From the NCBI GenBank assembly GCA_030844895.1, contig JAUTDX010000017.1, positions 1 through 64,000 on the forward strand: 64,000 nucleotides of DNA, written 5' to 3'. The DNA is from Ambrosia x helenae (taxonomy: Eukaryota; Streptophyta; Magnoliopsida; Asterales; Asteraceae). The position numbers and the translations under genes are program-made. The notes beneath the pieces were generated by a model. The model saw only the letters and a list, made by a program, of their open reading frames with translations. It was not told where the DNA came from and searched no databases. The stretch's first letter is position 1. Each line of letters begins with the position of its first letter. Positions 33,815 through 44,834 of the stretch are shown one piece after another.

Positions 33815-36455
33815 TGTCACACCCTCAAAATCCACTTGCGGAGTTTTACCGCGAGGCGCATGACAAACCAGGATCCAAACCAACAATCACAATAAACAAG
33901 TCTAAATGTAATTAATGCAATACCAAAACATAGTTTTAAAATCCCGTTTACAGCGGAAGCTTATTCAAAATAAAGTTCAACATAAATAACCAAAGTTCAA
34001 TGTTTATGAAATCATGCAACTCTATCTAGACGCCGTGCAGACGCGTGCGCCCTAGTCCAGTCGTGCTACCTTAGCGACCTGAGAAAACATGTAAAAGTTT
34101 ACGTCAGCACAAAAATGCTGGTGAGTTTACAGGTTTGCAGTTCAAGTACCAAGTCCACCTGTCCATACTATAACAAATAGAAAACCAGTATACGCTAGCT
34201 AGGCGTACGTTTTGTTACTACCACGATTGGAAAACCATTACTAACTCGAATACCAGTTTTGTGCCCGAATAGTTCCAAATGTTCCTGTTGTTCCTGTTTG
34301 AGACAATATGCACTCGCCCGGCCCTCCAAGCCGACGAGCGGGGTTGGTCACTCCCAATAGCGCTATTCACATTTCCCCGTTGTGCAAACCCGCACATTCA
34401 TGGTTCCCCCCGGGACTTCCAAAGATCGTGTAGTATACGTTAGAACCCATAGTATGACAGTAGTTACCAAATAGTTGTTTTAACACATGTTTTCTCCCCC
34501 GAAAACGTAAAACCAGTTAAAAGAGGGGCCGTAAACTCACCTTAAGTTGCTTTACTCCTAATCCCGAGTAAACTCAGCTGCTATGTTAGTCCCGTACAGT
34601 GGCGACCTAACATACGACAGTTACAAGTACTTAGACTAATAACCCGCAGGTTAATTAGTCCCTAGATGTCCAGACCATAACCAAGTTTGTTTGAAAACAC
34701 CGTGACTGTTTAACCGACCCAAAGTACAAGACTCGACATCCCATTGGTGACCCGAGACTCCCCGTGTTATGTTTACGCTCCAAAACGTACAATAACGCAA
34801 GTACACTTAACATACGTTAACACACAACAAGCTATAGCACATAGTTCACGTATCACCGGAATACATCCAAATATATGTTACCAAGTTATTAGACATGTTA
34901 CGGGGTTCCTAGCATGTTTCTACATGTGAAATCGGGTCTCGGAATGCTAATTTACACTCATAGCAGCAGTACACGCGATTAGGAAAAGTCAACTAGCATT
35001 TAGAAAAGTCAACTAGTGAATAGAAGCCCTATTCGCCCCTACTATAGGCGAGTAGGGGCTACTCCCCTTTACTTCATGCGAATAGGGGCTATTCCCCTGA
35101 ACTTACTAGTGATTAGGGCTACTCGCATGAACTTACTAGTGATTAGGGCTACTCGCATGAACTTACTAGTGAATAGGCTTCTACTCGCCTATATATTGGC
35201 GATTAGCCTTGTACTCGCATGAGTTATAGGCGATTAGCATTGCTACTCGCCTGTAACCATGCTGTTCCAGTTTTTCGCGCGTTTAACGCTCCAAATCAGA
35301 TCCAGAACGTGTGTAACTACCCAATATCATCCCAAACACTATCCTAAACATGTTTAACCCAAAACCCTACGTTCAACCTCGTATAATCAGTCCTGCATGC
35401 AACCCAAAACAATCCAAACACTATTCACATAGCATGTAACATCAATTAACGCATGTAATCATAACCCTATTATCCGATTACTGAGTTTTCTATCATCATA
35501 CTAACAATATTAATTCTGACCTAGCATGATAATACATCAAAACATCATCAAGATCCATAAAAATCCTATCTTTCTAATCATACATACCCATAACGCATGT
35601 TAATTAGTTATAATCCGTTTAACAATCCTTATTGACGATTTTCAGAAAGCTTTTTCATTTATGAACAGGTCTGGACCATTAGGGATTGATTAAAAACGTT
35701 TACAAAGTGTTATGGATGAGAATCAAACCTTGGAATTGTAAAAGATTGATGGTTAGACCTTGAAACCTTGTGTTTTTGATCAAAATCGCCTTCCAGAGGT
35801 TGTTTAAGTGTTTGGGGCGGTTATGGGACGACTAGGGTTGATATTAGGGAGTTTAGGAGGTTAAGTGTTGTATTTATAGGCGTTTCTAGTCGTTCCAGCA
35901 CGTTACATGCGATTGTGCAGCAGTTCAGGCGATTAGGGCTTGTAATCGCCTGACAGTTCTAGCGATTAGGGCCTACTCGCCCTTAACATCACACGAGTAG
36001 GGCCTACTCGCCCTTATGGGCTCCCTACTCGCCTCCCCTATAGGGGAGTAGACCTCCTACTCGCCTATAGGGTTTGGCCTTGTGTGTTTTGCGCGTTAAA
36101 CCCCGTTTTAACATATGTTAATGCATATTCATGTACCGACAAGTCACATAATGATTGTAAACACATAACACAAGTAATTACACATATTTACACTCGTTCA
36201 CCAATTCCCGGGACTCGAGACTCGTACGTTCCGTATGCCCTGACGATCCTACAAATCGTCATCGTTTGTACACTTGGTTAAGGACCGACATCTAACGAAC
36301 CTCTAGACCAACATCCAATGATCTTCTAGACTAACCAATAGTTCCCGAACCATATCCCGACTTAACTAACCCAGTTACGTACAATATACGCGTGACTCGC
36401 TAAGGTAGACTTTCATCTAGACAACGTTGTTAACCAGAATTTGCCAGGTGTCACA
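33815..36455 (-). repeat. Gypsy 3' LTR (2641 bp)
   Basis: On the minus strand it starts TGTGACACCTGG and ends GGGTGTGACA. It holds many gcgattag/ctcgcc motifs at 34970-35265 and 35910-36080, including about two and a half copies of a 30-base tandem repeat (cttactagtgattagggcta) at 35098-35175. No credible gene is present; the small frames at 34744, 35016 and 36084 also occur in the other LTR. Confidence 0.9.
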
Positions 36456-36623
36456 TCATCCCCACGTTAAAAGAATTTTCGTCCCGAAAATTGCGTAAGT
36501 AACAAAAGAAACAACGAAGGGAATAAACAAACAGACAGAAATCAATAGAGAGTAGAAATCAAGAGAGAGATTTACCCGAGGTGTCACATCATCCCCACGT
36601 TAAAAGGAATCTCGACCCGAGAT
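36456..36623 (-). promoter_or_regulatory. Gypsy polypurine tract region, with a duplicated LTR-edge/PPT block
   Basis: Adjacent to the LTR the minus strand reads CGTGGGGATGA, a suitable polypurine primer. The block ggtgtcacatcatcccca (36447) recurs at 36580, so an LTR edge with its polypurine tract has been copied 133 bases inward. Confidence 0.6.
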
Positions 36624-37600
36624 TCATTCAGCTGCCGAAGAGACATGTCTCGACTCGAACGCTTCCTTAGGAAAGAGGTGAGGATACTTAGACTTCATCT
36701 GATCCTCCCGTTCCCATGTATATTCCGGTCCCCGGTTCGAGTTCCACCGAACCTTAACGATACGAATCTTGCTGTGACGTAGGCTACGAATCTTGTAATC
36801 GAGGATCTCCACAGGTTCTTCCACAATCCGAAGGCGATCATCAACCTTGATCTCTTCTAGTGGAACGATGAGAGACTCGTCAGCCAGACACTTCTTCAAG
36901 TTTGACACGTGAAAGACATTATGTACGTTACCGAGCTCCGTCGGTAAATCAAGTCGATATGCCACCGGCCCAATCCGTTCCAGGATCGTAAATGGGCCGA
37001 CATATCGCGGATTAAGTTTGCCACGCTTCCCAAAGCGTATGACGCCCTTCCACGGTGAGACTTTTAGAAGTACCTTGTCATTGACTTGGAATTCCAGTGG
37101 TTTGCGACGCTGATCGGCATAACTCTTTTGCCGGTCCCGTGCCGCCGCCAACCGATTACGAATCTGTACGATCTTTTCCGAAGTTTCGTACACTAGTTCA
37201 GGCCCAGTGAGTTGACTCTCACCCACCTCAGCCCAACAAAGAGGAGAACGGCATTTCCGTCCGTACAGTGCTTCGAACGGAGCAGCCTTGATGCTCGTGT
37301 GATAACTGTTGTTGTACGAGAATTCTACCAACGGCAGATGAGCTTCCCAACCCTTGCCAAAATCGATCACACATGCCCGCAGCATGTCTTCTAATGTTTG
37401 AATCGTACGCTCACTCTGACCGTCAGTCTGTGGATGGTAAGCCGTACTCATGTCTAGTTGGGTACCCAAAGCCTTGTGCAAAGACTTCCAGAAGTGAGAA
37501 GTAAAATGGGAGTCACGATCCGAGATAATAGAAACAGGTACCCCGTGCTTAGAAACAACTTCTTTCAAGTAGAGACGAGCCAAACGATCCATGGTGTCGG
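36624..37600 (-). pseudogene. Gypsy integrase C-terminal part (after the nested insertion)
   Basis: The frame is open from the insertion point to a stop at 36624. It shows the second integrase Asp (IISDRDSHFTSHFWK), the Glu region (TAYHPQTDGQSERTIQ), the GPF/Y region (NPRYVGPFTILERIGPVAYR) and HNVFHVSNLKKC. It ends in a chromodomain-like tail (EPVEILDYKIRSLR, VRWNSNRGPEYTWERE). In chromoviruses such tails bind histone marks and steer insertion. The N-terminal part is at 44835-46600; the gap is the 7.2-kb gag-only element with target duplication gtcgg. Confidence 0.88.
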
Positions 37601-39111
37601 TGTAACACCCCAACCGATGGCGGAAACATCGGGATGTCACGTATTGATGATTGTTCAGTAGCTCATGGTGAATAATAAATTCCATTAAATGATTTAAATG
37701 AATTACATACAATTGTTCTAGAATTTGTACATCAAATTGCATAAAACTATACACATATCTTCAAGCATCAATTCAAATCTTCAAGCAAATAGAACCTGAA
37801 ACATGTTAAGTTGAAAATGTTTTGGGTCAACAAAAGTTGGTGAGAATTACATAGGTTTTTTGATAATTGAATAAAGATGATGTGCAATTCATGTGTCATG
37901 TCAATCTAGTCCATATGTGAGAACATACTAGAAATAAATCGAGTGCATAATCAACCCTGATGACTGTTATAAAATGATACATACCATACGCTCATGGTCC
38001 AATATGTTATACGATAACAAACACCCACGTAACCTTTGTAGGAGGCACGTATCCGGGTGGGATTGTCAGTCCAATAGATCTATCAATGTATACCGTTTGG
38101 CTGATGAATGTTTATGCTAGAATTGTGCTTACCCTAGTCATGTTCAAGACATAATGCAACATAGAAATACACATAGACACATTGATGATTGAATTGCATA
38201 AATATTGTTGTAACATGTTTCACCCCAAAAATGGTGATAAATAGAAAAGGGGCTATGTAAAACTCACCTTGGTAAAATGTTATATCTGTTGAGAAATTTG
38301 GATAATTGTGTTGACCAAATGTATCAAGTATCACCCTAAAATGAGATAATAAATATGTCTAAGTCTATCAAGTCTACAAATGTATATGTTCTAGGGCTTC
38401 GAATTGGGGATAATAGCTCGTTTGATTATTATTAAAAATATTCGCCAATTGAGAAAAATTTAGTAAATAAATAACTAAAAATCTTTTTATAAATGTTAAA
38501 TCTAGGATGGTCACAAGAATGTGTTTAAAGTATAAAAATAATTTTTATAAAATTATTTTCTTTAAAATAGATTATTAAATCTATTTATACAAATTTGTCA
38601 AAACTTAACTTTAATATAAAAAATATTAAAATTAAAGAATTATTAGTTTAAAAATTATATTTCTGTTCCAAATAATCAGAAATAATTTCTATAAAATTTT
38701 GGTGCAAAAATAATGAAAATTGAATTTATTATGATTTAATTATGATTAAATCTAACAAAAATTGGTTAAAAATATTAAATAATTGATTTTTCAGAAATAA
38801 AAATTATTTCTAAAAAGCTTAATGTTAAAATATCTCAGAATAAAATTTATGGAAATTTATAAATTTGTTTTGATATTTTAATGGGATTTTATAAATATAA
38901 TAGAATAAAATTGATTTATTTATTAAATATATTAAATAAATTAATTTTTGAAAACCAAAAGTTGTGGGTGAAAGCTTTTCATCAGATTATCTAAAAATAA
39001 TTTTTTTTTTAGAATTATTAAAAGAGTTTTAATAAATTAAAATGAATTTATAAAATTTTAAGTAATAAAAAGTTAATTATTGTTTGTTTTAGAAGAAAAG
39101 AAATAGAACAA

Positions 39112-39178
39112 AAAGGTGCCACACCCGGGACTCGAACCCGCGTGGGTCTGTAAGCGAGCCACAGACACAACCACCTGG
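39112..39178 (-). repeat. tRNA-like segment in the TR-GAG LTR
   Basis: On the minus strand it carries gggttcgagtcccgggtg, a perfect B-box plus T-arm stem, ending in gtggcacc. An A-box-like part precedes it. It is repeated in the other LTR at about 43782-43848. It is either a SINE relic or a pseudo-tRNA; no complete cloverleaf was established. Confidence 0.4.
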
Positions 39179-39784
39179 TCTGGACTGGTGGTTGTGTTTG
39201 TTTCTTATTTATTAAATACAAATAACGAAAACAAACTAGTGTTCTTCCCCAATTATTCAACCTCGAGCCCTAGAATTTTTGATTGATCAGTAATCACGAC
39301 ATTAACCCAATTAATCATGGGGTTAATGTCGTGCATAGGCCGACTAACAAATCCCACACAAGAAATAATACTTACAATAACGATTTGACCCAGAATTGCT
39401 TCGGCCAAGATTCGGGTTAATGTTGAACAGAAATCAACGAACCAGAGGTTTTTAAGAGAAATTAGAGGTGAAGAGGGATAATTCGGCGAGTATAGGGGGT
39501 GGTATGATGTTCAATTTATAGTGAGATGACTGGATTGGTGAAATGGCAAGGATTGACCACGCATTGAAGTTTATACGCGTATAATGTCAATTGGTTGACA
39601 ATTGATTGATAATTAACGTAATGCTTAGTTACTGATGGCCGAATATCAAGTATAGTTGCCAAAATTTGATCAATTACGAGTTAAGACGATGAATTATAGC
39701 AACTCGCGTCCCACAGTTGACTTTTCAAGTCAACTGTGAAGGATTGAAATTAAGTATATATATTAATCGTGCCTGGGTTCAATC

Positions 39785-39878
39785 AGATGTGAAGTGCTAG
39801 ACCAACTGGTTGTGAGAGTGTGTGTATGGGGGTTTGGCCCGGGTTCGAGCCTCAGGAGAAACAAATTTTTTTTTTTTA
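39785..39878 (+). repeat. SINE-like tRNA-derived segment in the TR-GAG LTR
   Basis: gtgctagaccaactggttg resembles an A-box region and cccgggttcgagcctcagg holds a B-box. A T-run follows. The second LTR has the same at about 44455-44548, so it predates this insertion. Confidence 0.4.
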
Positions 39879-40017
39879 CAGCGAATGGGGAAAGGAAAGT
39901 GGGCTTGGGCCAGCCTAGATGGGCTCGACTGGGTGGGCCGACCATTGGGTTTCATTCTAGACACAATGAGGAGTGGACTACCATTTGGACTATCTAATTG
40001 GGTTATTTAACTACTTA

Positions 40018-40066
<49 letters not shown>

Positions 40067-40163
40067 GTATATGAATATATAAGTTGTGTGGTCGGGCAAT
40101 AAAACTTAGGCATAATATGGAACTAATATACGTTTTTATAATTGAAAATTTGGCGATGTTACA

Positions 40164-40655
40164 GTCTCCCCTACTTTTAGGAACTTCGTCCCGAAGTTAA
40201 AGGAAGACACTAGATTAGCAATTGGTCGACTACCGACATTCTTGATAAAATTTCACACTACCTTAATGTACCTGTAAATTCATGATTACGTTCCGGACCG
40301 TAATTACCAATTTACCTTACATTAGGGTTGTGTGTCCTTTTATGACTGTACCGATTGTTGAGCAGGTCTGATAGTCCCCACTAGTCGTTGAGCAGGTGGT
40401 AGGGCCTCTCCCGACTGTTGGAAAGACATGATGACCTCTACCAATCGTTAAGTAGGTTGCTTGGTAGTCAACTAATTGTTGTACAAGTAAGCAAGTAGAT
40501 ATAGCAATTAATTCACATTCAAACAAGCGTGCACACAAATGTTATGATAATACTTGAATTTATTATTACTTGAATCAAAATGTGTCAATACATAGAATTT
40601 AAATAGGTAGACATTATTCAAATAGTGGGGCTTGCTGTGAAGTAGCTAGAGGGTT
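40164..40655 (-). other. TR-GAG 3' non-coding part with polypurine tract and degenerate short repeats
   Basis: Next to the LTR the minus strand reads AGTAGGGGAGAC, the polypurine tract. From 40343 to 40480 four degenerate copies of a unit of about 30-35 bases (cgattgttgagcaggt) follow one another. The text ttcgtcccgaa near 40186 also occurs near the Gypsy polypurine tract at 36479. Confidence 0.6.
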
Positions 40656-41756
40656 TCAAGCAGGGTTATTTGGAGCATCAAGAGCGTTTGTAGCAGGGAT
40701 TCGACAAGCTTCCGCAAGATGCCCATACCTTTGACAATTGGTGCACTGTCGACAGGGTACTTGAGTTGGGTGGTGATACTGGCAGGTGTCACACTTAGGT
40801 AGTTTCCCATTGTATTGTTTCTTGGTGGGTGGAGCAGTGGTGTCTATTGCAAAATTCCTGACCTTGTTCTTCCCGTTGGTTGAGGCCTCGGTTTTGATTT
40901 CAACGGCAGGTTGGGGAGTATCCTTTTTCTTTTCCCCTTTACGAGTTAGGGTTCCTGCTTTCACATGGTTATCTGTTAGGGTGGCAGCCAAACGCTTTGC
41001 TTCCTCCAAAGTAGCAGGGTTCCTTCCCCACACCGTGTCTTGAATCTGCATCGGTAAGCCACCAATGTATTTTTCGATAGCAATGGGCAAAGGGGTGACT
41101 TTGTGGGGCAGCAGCAAGCTAAGTTCGTGAAATCGTGTGTTGTAAGCAAGGTTTTCCCCACCGTCTTGAGCAAGATCATGAAATTCATCTTCCAGCTTCT
41201 TAATTTCATTACGAGGACAAAACTCTGCCTTCATAATGTCTTTAGCTTGATCCCAAGTTAAGGCTAGTGCAGCTTCAGCTCCGCGAGTACGTTTTTCTTC
41301 ATTCCACCAAGTGAGTGCTCGTTTGTGAAGAACACTCATGGCATAACGGACTTTAAAGTTGTCGGGGCATTCACTGTTAATGAAGGTATTCTCAATACCC
41401 TCAAACCATTGTAGGAGTCCTGTAGCTCCTTCTTCACCACTAAACTTTGGAGGGTTACAAGAATTGAAATGCTTAAGGGTGCAGGCTGGGAGACCATTTC
41501 CGTTGTGGTGTCCATTTCCATTCCCGTTGCCGTTGCCGTTCCCGTTGCCATTCAACTGGATGACTTGAGCTAGTAAGTTGGGAACCAGAGTCGCGATTTG
41601 CTGCGCCATTTGTTGAGAAATGATTGCAGCTAGCTGAGCATCGACACCATTGTTGTTGTTGTTGTTGTGGTTAGTATCGTGGTTGTGGTTGTGATTGCTA
41701 CTCCCTTCATCATGATTGTTACCACTGTTAAGACGAGTACTGCGACGTGGAGGCAT
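40656..41756 (-). CDS. gag: TR-GAG Gag protein, 366 residues, intact
   Basis: One open frame from ATG 41756 to TGA 40656. The N-terminus is basic (MPPRRSTRLNSG), then low-complexity His/Asn and an NG repeat (about residues 68-90). A Ty3-type retrotransposon Gag domain follows: PPKFSGEEGATGLLQWFEGI, ALTWWNEEKR, FCPRNEIKKLEDEFHDL and YIGGLP. A Cys-rich zinc region near the end reads CDTCQYHHPTQVPCRQC then CTNCQRYGHLAEAC. Gag would form particles around the element's RNA. It is the only complete Gag in the nest. It differs clearly from the Gypsy host's Gag, so this is not simply a deleted copy of that host. Confidence 0.9.
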   Translation of the reverse strand: MPPRRSTRLNSGNNHDEGSSNHNHNHDTNHNNNNNNGVDAQLAAIISQQMAQQIATLVPNLLAQVIQLNGNGNGNGNGNGNGHHNGNGLPACTLKHFNSCNPPKFSGEEGATGLLQWFEGIENTFINSECPDNFKVRYAMSVLHKRALTWWNEEKRTRGAEAALALTWDQAKDIMKAEFCPRNEIKKLEDEFHDLAQDGGENLAYNTRFHELSLLLPHKVTPLPIAIEKYIGGLPMQIQDTVWGRNPATLEEAKRLAATLTDNHVKAGTLTRKGEKKKDTPQPAVEIKTEASTNGKNKVRNFAIDTTAPPTKKQYNGKLPKCDTCQYHHPTQVPCRQCTNCQRYGHLAEACRIPATNALDAPNNPA

Positions 41757-42267
41757 GATCTGTAAGTAACACAGTGAAATGAATGAGATTATATAAGGAG
41801 TGTAATCATTTATTCATTAAAACGAATAAACGAAAACGTTGACTTATCAAAGATTCTAAATTCTAATAACATATGAAGACGTGCTTTAGCCTATAAGTGA
41901 ACACTCATCCCGAGAATTCCCAGGTAGGCATCCGGGTCCCTCGTCTGATTGGGATATATGCGCAATGCCAGCCTAGACAGAAGACTCAGAATACAGGCGT
42001 TCACCCTTCCAGATTGCACGTGTTCATTATTAAAATCTAGAACTTCGACGAGATCTCAAGGTGGTTCAGGTTAAACCTGAGGATTTTTGTCCTATTAGTC
42101 TAAGAGTAGATCCACTGTTGGAGAGCAGCCTTCTTGTAAGGATGAAAGTAGGAGGGAGATAGAGTATAGCAAGTAAAAGAAGCAAGTACTTGTTAAATCC
42201 TATGGTTATAGACTAGATTATTTTTCTAATAACCTAATTCCCTATAACCATGGCTCTGATACCAATC
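41757..42267 (-). other. TR-GAG leader and primer site
   Basis: Non-coding stretch between the Gag ATG and the 5' LTR. On the minus strand TGGTATCAGAGCC lies just inside the LTR edge (42252-42264), complementary to initiator tRNA-Met. The adjoining ctataaccat text is nearly the same as in the Gypsy host at about 49031-49058. Confidence 0.75.
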
Positions 42268-44687
42268 TGTAACACCCCAACCGATGGCGGAAACATCGGG
42301 ATGTCACGTATTGATGATTGTTCAGTAGCTCATGGTGAATAATAAATTCCATTAAATGATTTAAATGAATTACATACAATTGTTCTAGAATTTGTACATC
42401 AAATTGCATAAAACTATACACATATCTTCAAGCATCAATTCAAATCTTCAAGCAAATAGAACCTGAAACATGTTAAGTTGAAAATGTTTTGGGTCAACAA
42501 AAGTTGGTGAGAATTACATAGGTTTTTTGATAATTGAATAAAGATGATGTGCAATTCATGTGTCATGTCAATCTAGTCCATATGTGAGAACATACTAGAA
42601 ATAAATCGAGTGCATAATCAACCCTGATGACTGTTATAAAATGATACATACCATACGCTCATGGTCCAATATGTTATACGATAACAAACACCCACGTAAC
42701 CTTTGTAGGAGGCACGTATCCGGGTGGGATTGTCAGTCCAATAGATCTATCAATGTATACCGTTTGGCTGATGAATGTTTATGCTAGAATTGTGCTTACC
42801 CTAGTCATGTTCAAGACATAATGCAACATAGAAATACACATAGACACATTGATGATTGAATTGCATAAATATTGTTGTAACATGTTTCACCCCAAAAATG
42901 GTGATAAATAGAAAAGGGGCTATGTAAAACTCACCTTGGTAAAATGTTATATCTGTTGAGAAATTTGGATAATTGTGTTGACCAAATGTATCAAGTATCA
43001 CCCTAAAATGAGATAATAAATATGTCTAAGTCTATCAAGTCTACAAATGTATATGTTCTAGGGCTTCGAATTGGGGATAATAGCTCGTTTGATTATTATT
43101 AAAAATATTCGCCAATTGAGAAAAATTTAGTAAATAAATAACTAAAAATCTTTTTATAAATGTTAAATCTAGGATGGTCACAAGAATGTGTTTAAAGTAT
43201 AAAAAATAATTTTTATAAAATTATTTTCTTTAAAATAGATTATTAAATCTATTTATACAAATTTGTCAAAAACTTAACTTTAATATAAAAAATATTAAAA
43301 TTAAAGAATTATTAGTTTAAAAATTATATTTCTGTTCCAAATAATCAGAAATAATTTCTATAAAATTTTGGTGCAAAAATAATGAAAATTGAATTTATTA
43401 TGATTTAATTATGATTAAATCTAACAAAAATTGGTTAAAAATATTAAATAATTGATTTTTCAGAAATAAAAATTATTTCTAAAAAGCTTAATGTTAAAAT
43501 ATCTCAGAATAAAATTTATGGAAATTTATAAATTTGTTTTGATATTTTAATGGGATTTTATAAATATAATAGAATAAAATTGATTTATTTATTAAATATA
43601 TTAAATAAATTAATTTTTGAAAACCAAAAGTTGTGGGTGAAAGCTTTTCATCAGATTATCTAAAAATAATTTTTTTTTTTAGAATTATTAAAAGAGTTTT
43701 AATAAATTAAAATGAATTTATAAAATTTTAAGTAATAAAAAGTTAATTATTGTTTGTTTTAGAAGAAAAGAAATAGAACAAAAAGGTGCCACACCCGGGA
43801 CTCGAACCCGCGTGGGTCTGTAAGCGAGCCACAGACACAACCACCTGGTCTGGACTGGTGGTTGTGTTTGTTTCTTATTTATTAAATACAAATAACGAAA
43901 ACAAACTAGTGTTCTTCCCCAATTATTCAACCTCGAGCCCTAGAATTTTTGATTGATCAGTAATCACGACATTAACCCAATTAATCATGGGGTTAATGTC
44001 GTGCATAGGCCGACTAACAAATCCCACACAAGAAATAATACTTACAATAACGATTTGACCCAGAATTGCTTCGGCCAAGATTCGGGTTAATGTTGAACAG
44101 AAATCAACGAACCAGAGGTTTTTAAGAGAAATTAGAGGTGAAGAGGGATAATTCGGCGAGTATAGGGGGTGGTATGATGTTCAATTTATAGTGAGATGAC
44201 TGGATTGGTGAAATGGCAAGGATTGACCACGCATTGAAGTTTATACGCGTATAATGTCAATTGGTTGACAATTGATTGATAATTAACGTAATGCTTAGTT
44301 ACTGATGGCCGAATATCAAGTATAGTTGCCAAAATTTGATCAATTACGAGTTAAGACGATGAATTATAGCAACTCGCGTCCCACAGTTGACTTTTCAAGT
44401 CAACTGTGAAGGATTGAAATTAAGTATATATATTAATCGTGCCTGGGTTCAATCAGATGTGAAGTGCTAGACCAACTGGTTGTGAGAGTGTGTGTATGGG
44501 GGTTTGGCCCGGGTTCGAGCCTCAGGAGAAACAAATTTTTTTTTTTTACAGCGAATGGGGAAAGGAAAGTGGGCTTGGGCCAGCCTAGATGGGCTCGACT
44601 GGGTGGGCCGACCATTGGGTTTCATTCTAGACACAATGAGGAGTGGACTACCATTTGGACTATCTAATTGGGTTATTTAACTACTTA

Positions 44688-44734
<47 letters not shown>

Positions 44735-44834
44735 TATGTATATGAATATATAAGTTGTGTGGTCGGGCAATAAAACTTAGGCATAATATGGAACTAATAT
44801 ACGTTTTTATAATTGAAAATTTGGCGATGTTACA
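42268..44834 (-). repeat. TR-GAG 5' LTR (2567 bp)
   Basis: Matches 37601-40163; the differences noticed are extra bases in A-runs (near 43202 and 43269) and in the TTA/TA microsatellite. It ends tgttaca at 44834, followed by the gtcgg duplication. Confidence 0.9.

Larger units (their letters stand above)
37601..40163 (-). repeat. TR-GAG 3' LTR (2563 bp)
   Basis: On the minus strand it starts TGTAACATCGCC and ends GGGGTGTTACA. It is very AT-rich at 38340-39060 and has a TTA/TA microsatellite at about 40020-40070. It contains two tRNA-like segments (39112-39178 on the minus strand, 39785-39878 on the plus strand). No credible gene. Confidence 0.9.
37601..44834 (-). mobile_element. Gag-only LTR retrotransposon (TR-GAG type), non-autonomous
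   Basis: The LTRs are 37601-40163 (2563 bp) and 42268-44834 (2567 bp), near identical apart from run-length differences. The exact target duplication gtcgg lies at 37596-37600 and 44835-44839. The 2.1-kb interior holds a primer site, one Gag frame and a polypurine tract, and no protease, RT or integrase. This matches the described class of terminal-repeat elements that keep only GAG. It must use enzymes from a related element. Insertion is inside the Gypsy integrase gene. Confidence 0.92.

Noticed and set aside
34970..36080. CRISPR-like or satellite array from the repeated cgattag/ctcgcc motif
   Set aside because: Irregular spacing, no unique equal-length spacers, plant genome; treated as an LTR motif.
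34744..36281. Small frames in the Gypsy LTR, with identical copies at 49986-51523
   Set aside because: They duplicate because the LTR does; one overlaps the cgattag tandem repeats. No sign of a protein.
39112..39178. A functional tRNA gene
   Set aside because: The T-arm is good but a full cloverleaf with D and anticodon arms could not be laid out.
40786..41568. Plus-strand frames in TR-GAG
   Set aside because: Shadows of the intact Gag on the minus strand.
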